Source: an uncultured Acetatifactor sp. (GTDB lineage: Bacteria > Bacillota > Clostridia > Lachnospirales > Lachnospiraceae). From it: a DNA stretch of 5,890 nucleotides. The stretch covers positions 1 to 5,890 of the forward strand of contig CANRMK010000160.1 in NCBI GenBank assembly GCA_947631715.1. The letters run 5' to 3'. The number at the start of each line of letters is the position of its first letter. Position 1 is the stretch's first letter. Under the pieces are notes generated by a model. It made no database searches. It saw only the letters and a list, made by a program, of their open reading frames with translations, and was not told the origin of the DNA. The position numbers were made by a program, and so were the translations under genes. Below are positions 5,827-5,890 of this stretch, in pieces.

Positions 5827-5890
5827 CTACTCAAAGCATAATATTTCTAGTTTTTGATAAAACAAGTCAAACTGTCTTAATTCAGAAGAT

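Overview
The window looks like chromosomal DNA of a Gram-positive Clostridia member, most likely a gut Lachnospiraceae. This is inferred from strong AGGAGG-type ribosome binding sites, the Firmicutes style of the Pst proteins, and a BlaI-like repressor paired with an M56 membrane protease carrying a long, acidic, non-beta-lactam sensor. That pairing is typical of this family. No rRNA or other marker is present, so genus cannot be named.

Positions 1-2330 hold the 3' part of a high-affinity phosphate import operon: pstC (5' end outside the window), pstA and pstB, all on the + strand. PstC and PstA form the membrane channel and PstB is the ATPase. The usual next gene, phoU, does not follow. A 16-bp tandem duplication covers the pstB stop codon, and only a 14-codon mini-ORF occupies the place where phoU would start.

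Positions 2331-2753 are a 423-bp gene-free region with a lot of structure. It has a sigma-A-like promoter (TTGACA, 17 bp, TAGACT) and two similar 19-bp palindromes built from GTCTAA/TTAGAC half-sites, one over the -10 box and one at the expected transcription start. Next come a 154-bp element bounded by 31-bp inverted repeats (29 of 31 paired) with a branched interior, then four tandem copies of a 14-bp unit ending just before a strong ribosome binding site.

Positions 2754-5701 encode a two-gene signalling operon: a 120-residue BlaI/MecI/CopY-type repressor and, 2 bp later, an 860-residue BlaR1-like M56 protease with an HERIH zinc motif and an external region of about 530 residues that shows no penicillin-binding motifs. 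The likely logic is that the repressor binds the two palindromes, the membrane protein senses an unknown external signal, its cytoplasmic protease domain leads to loss of the repressor, and the operon and other targets are derepressed. An intrinsic terminator at 5716-5755 closes the operon. The remaining 135 bp is AT-rich and may carry a promoter for a gene beyond the window.

The least explained parts are the 154-bp palindromic leader element, the 14-bp tandem repeat next to the ribosome binding site, the non-TACA/TGTA operators, and the large sensor domain.
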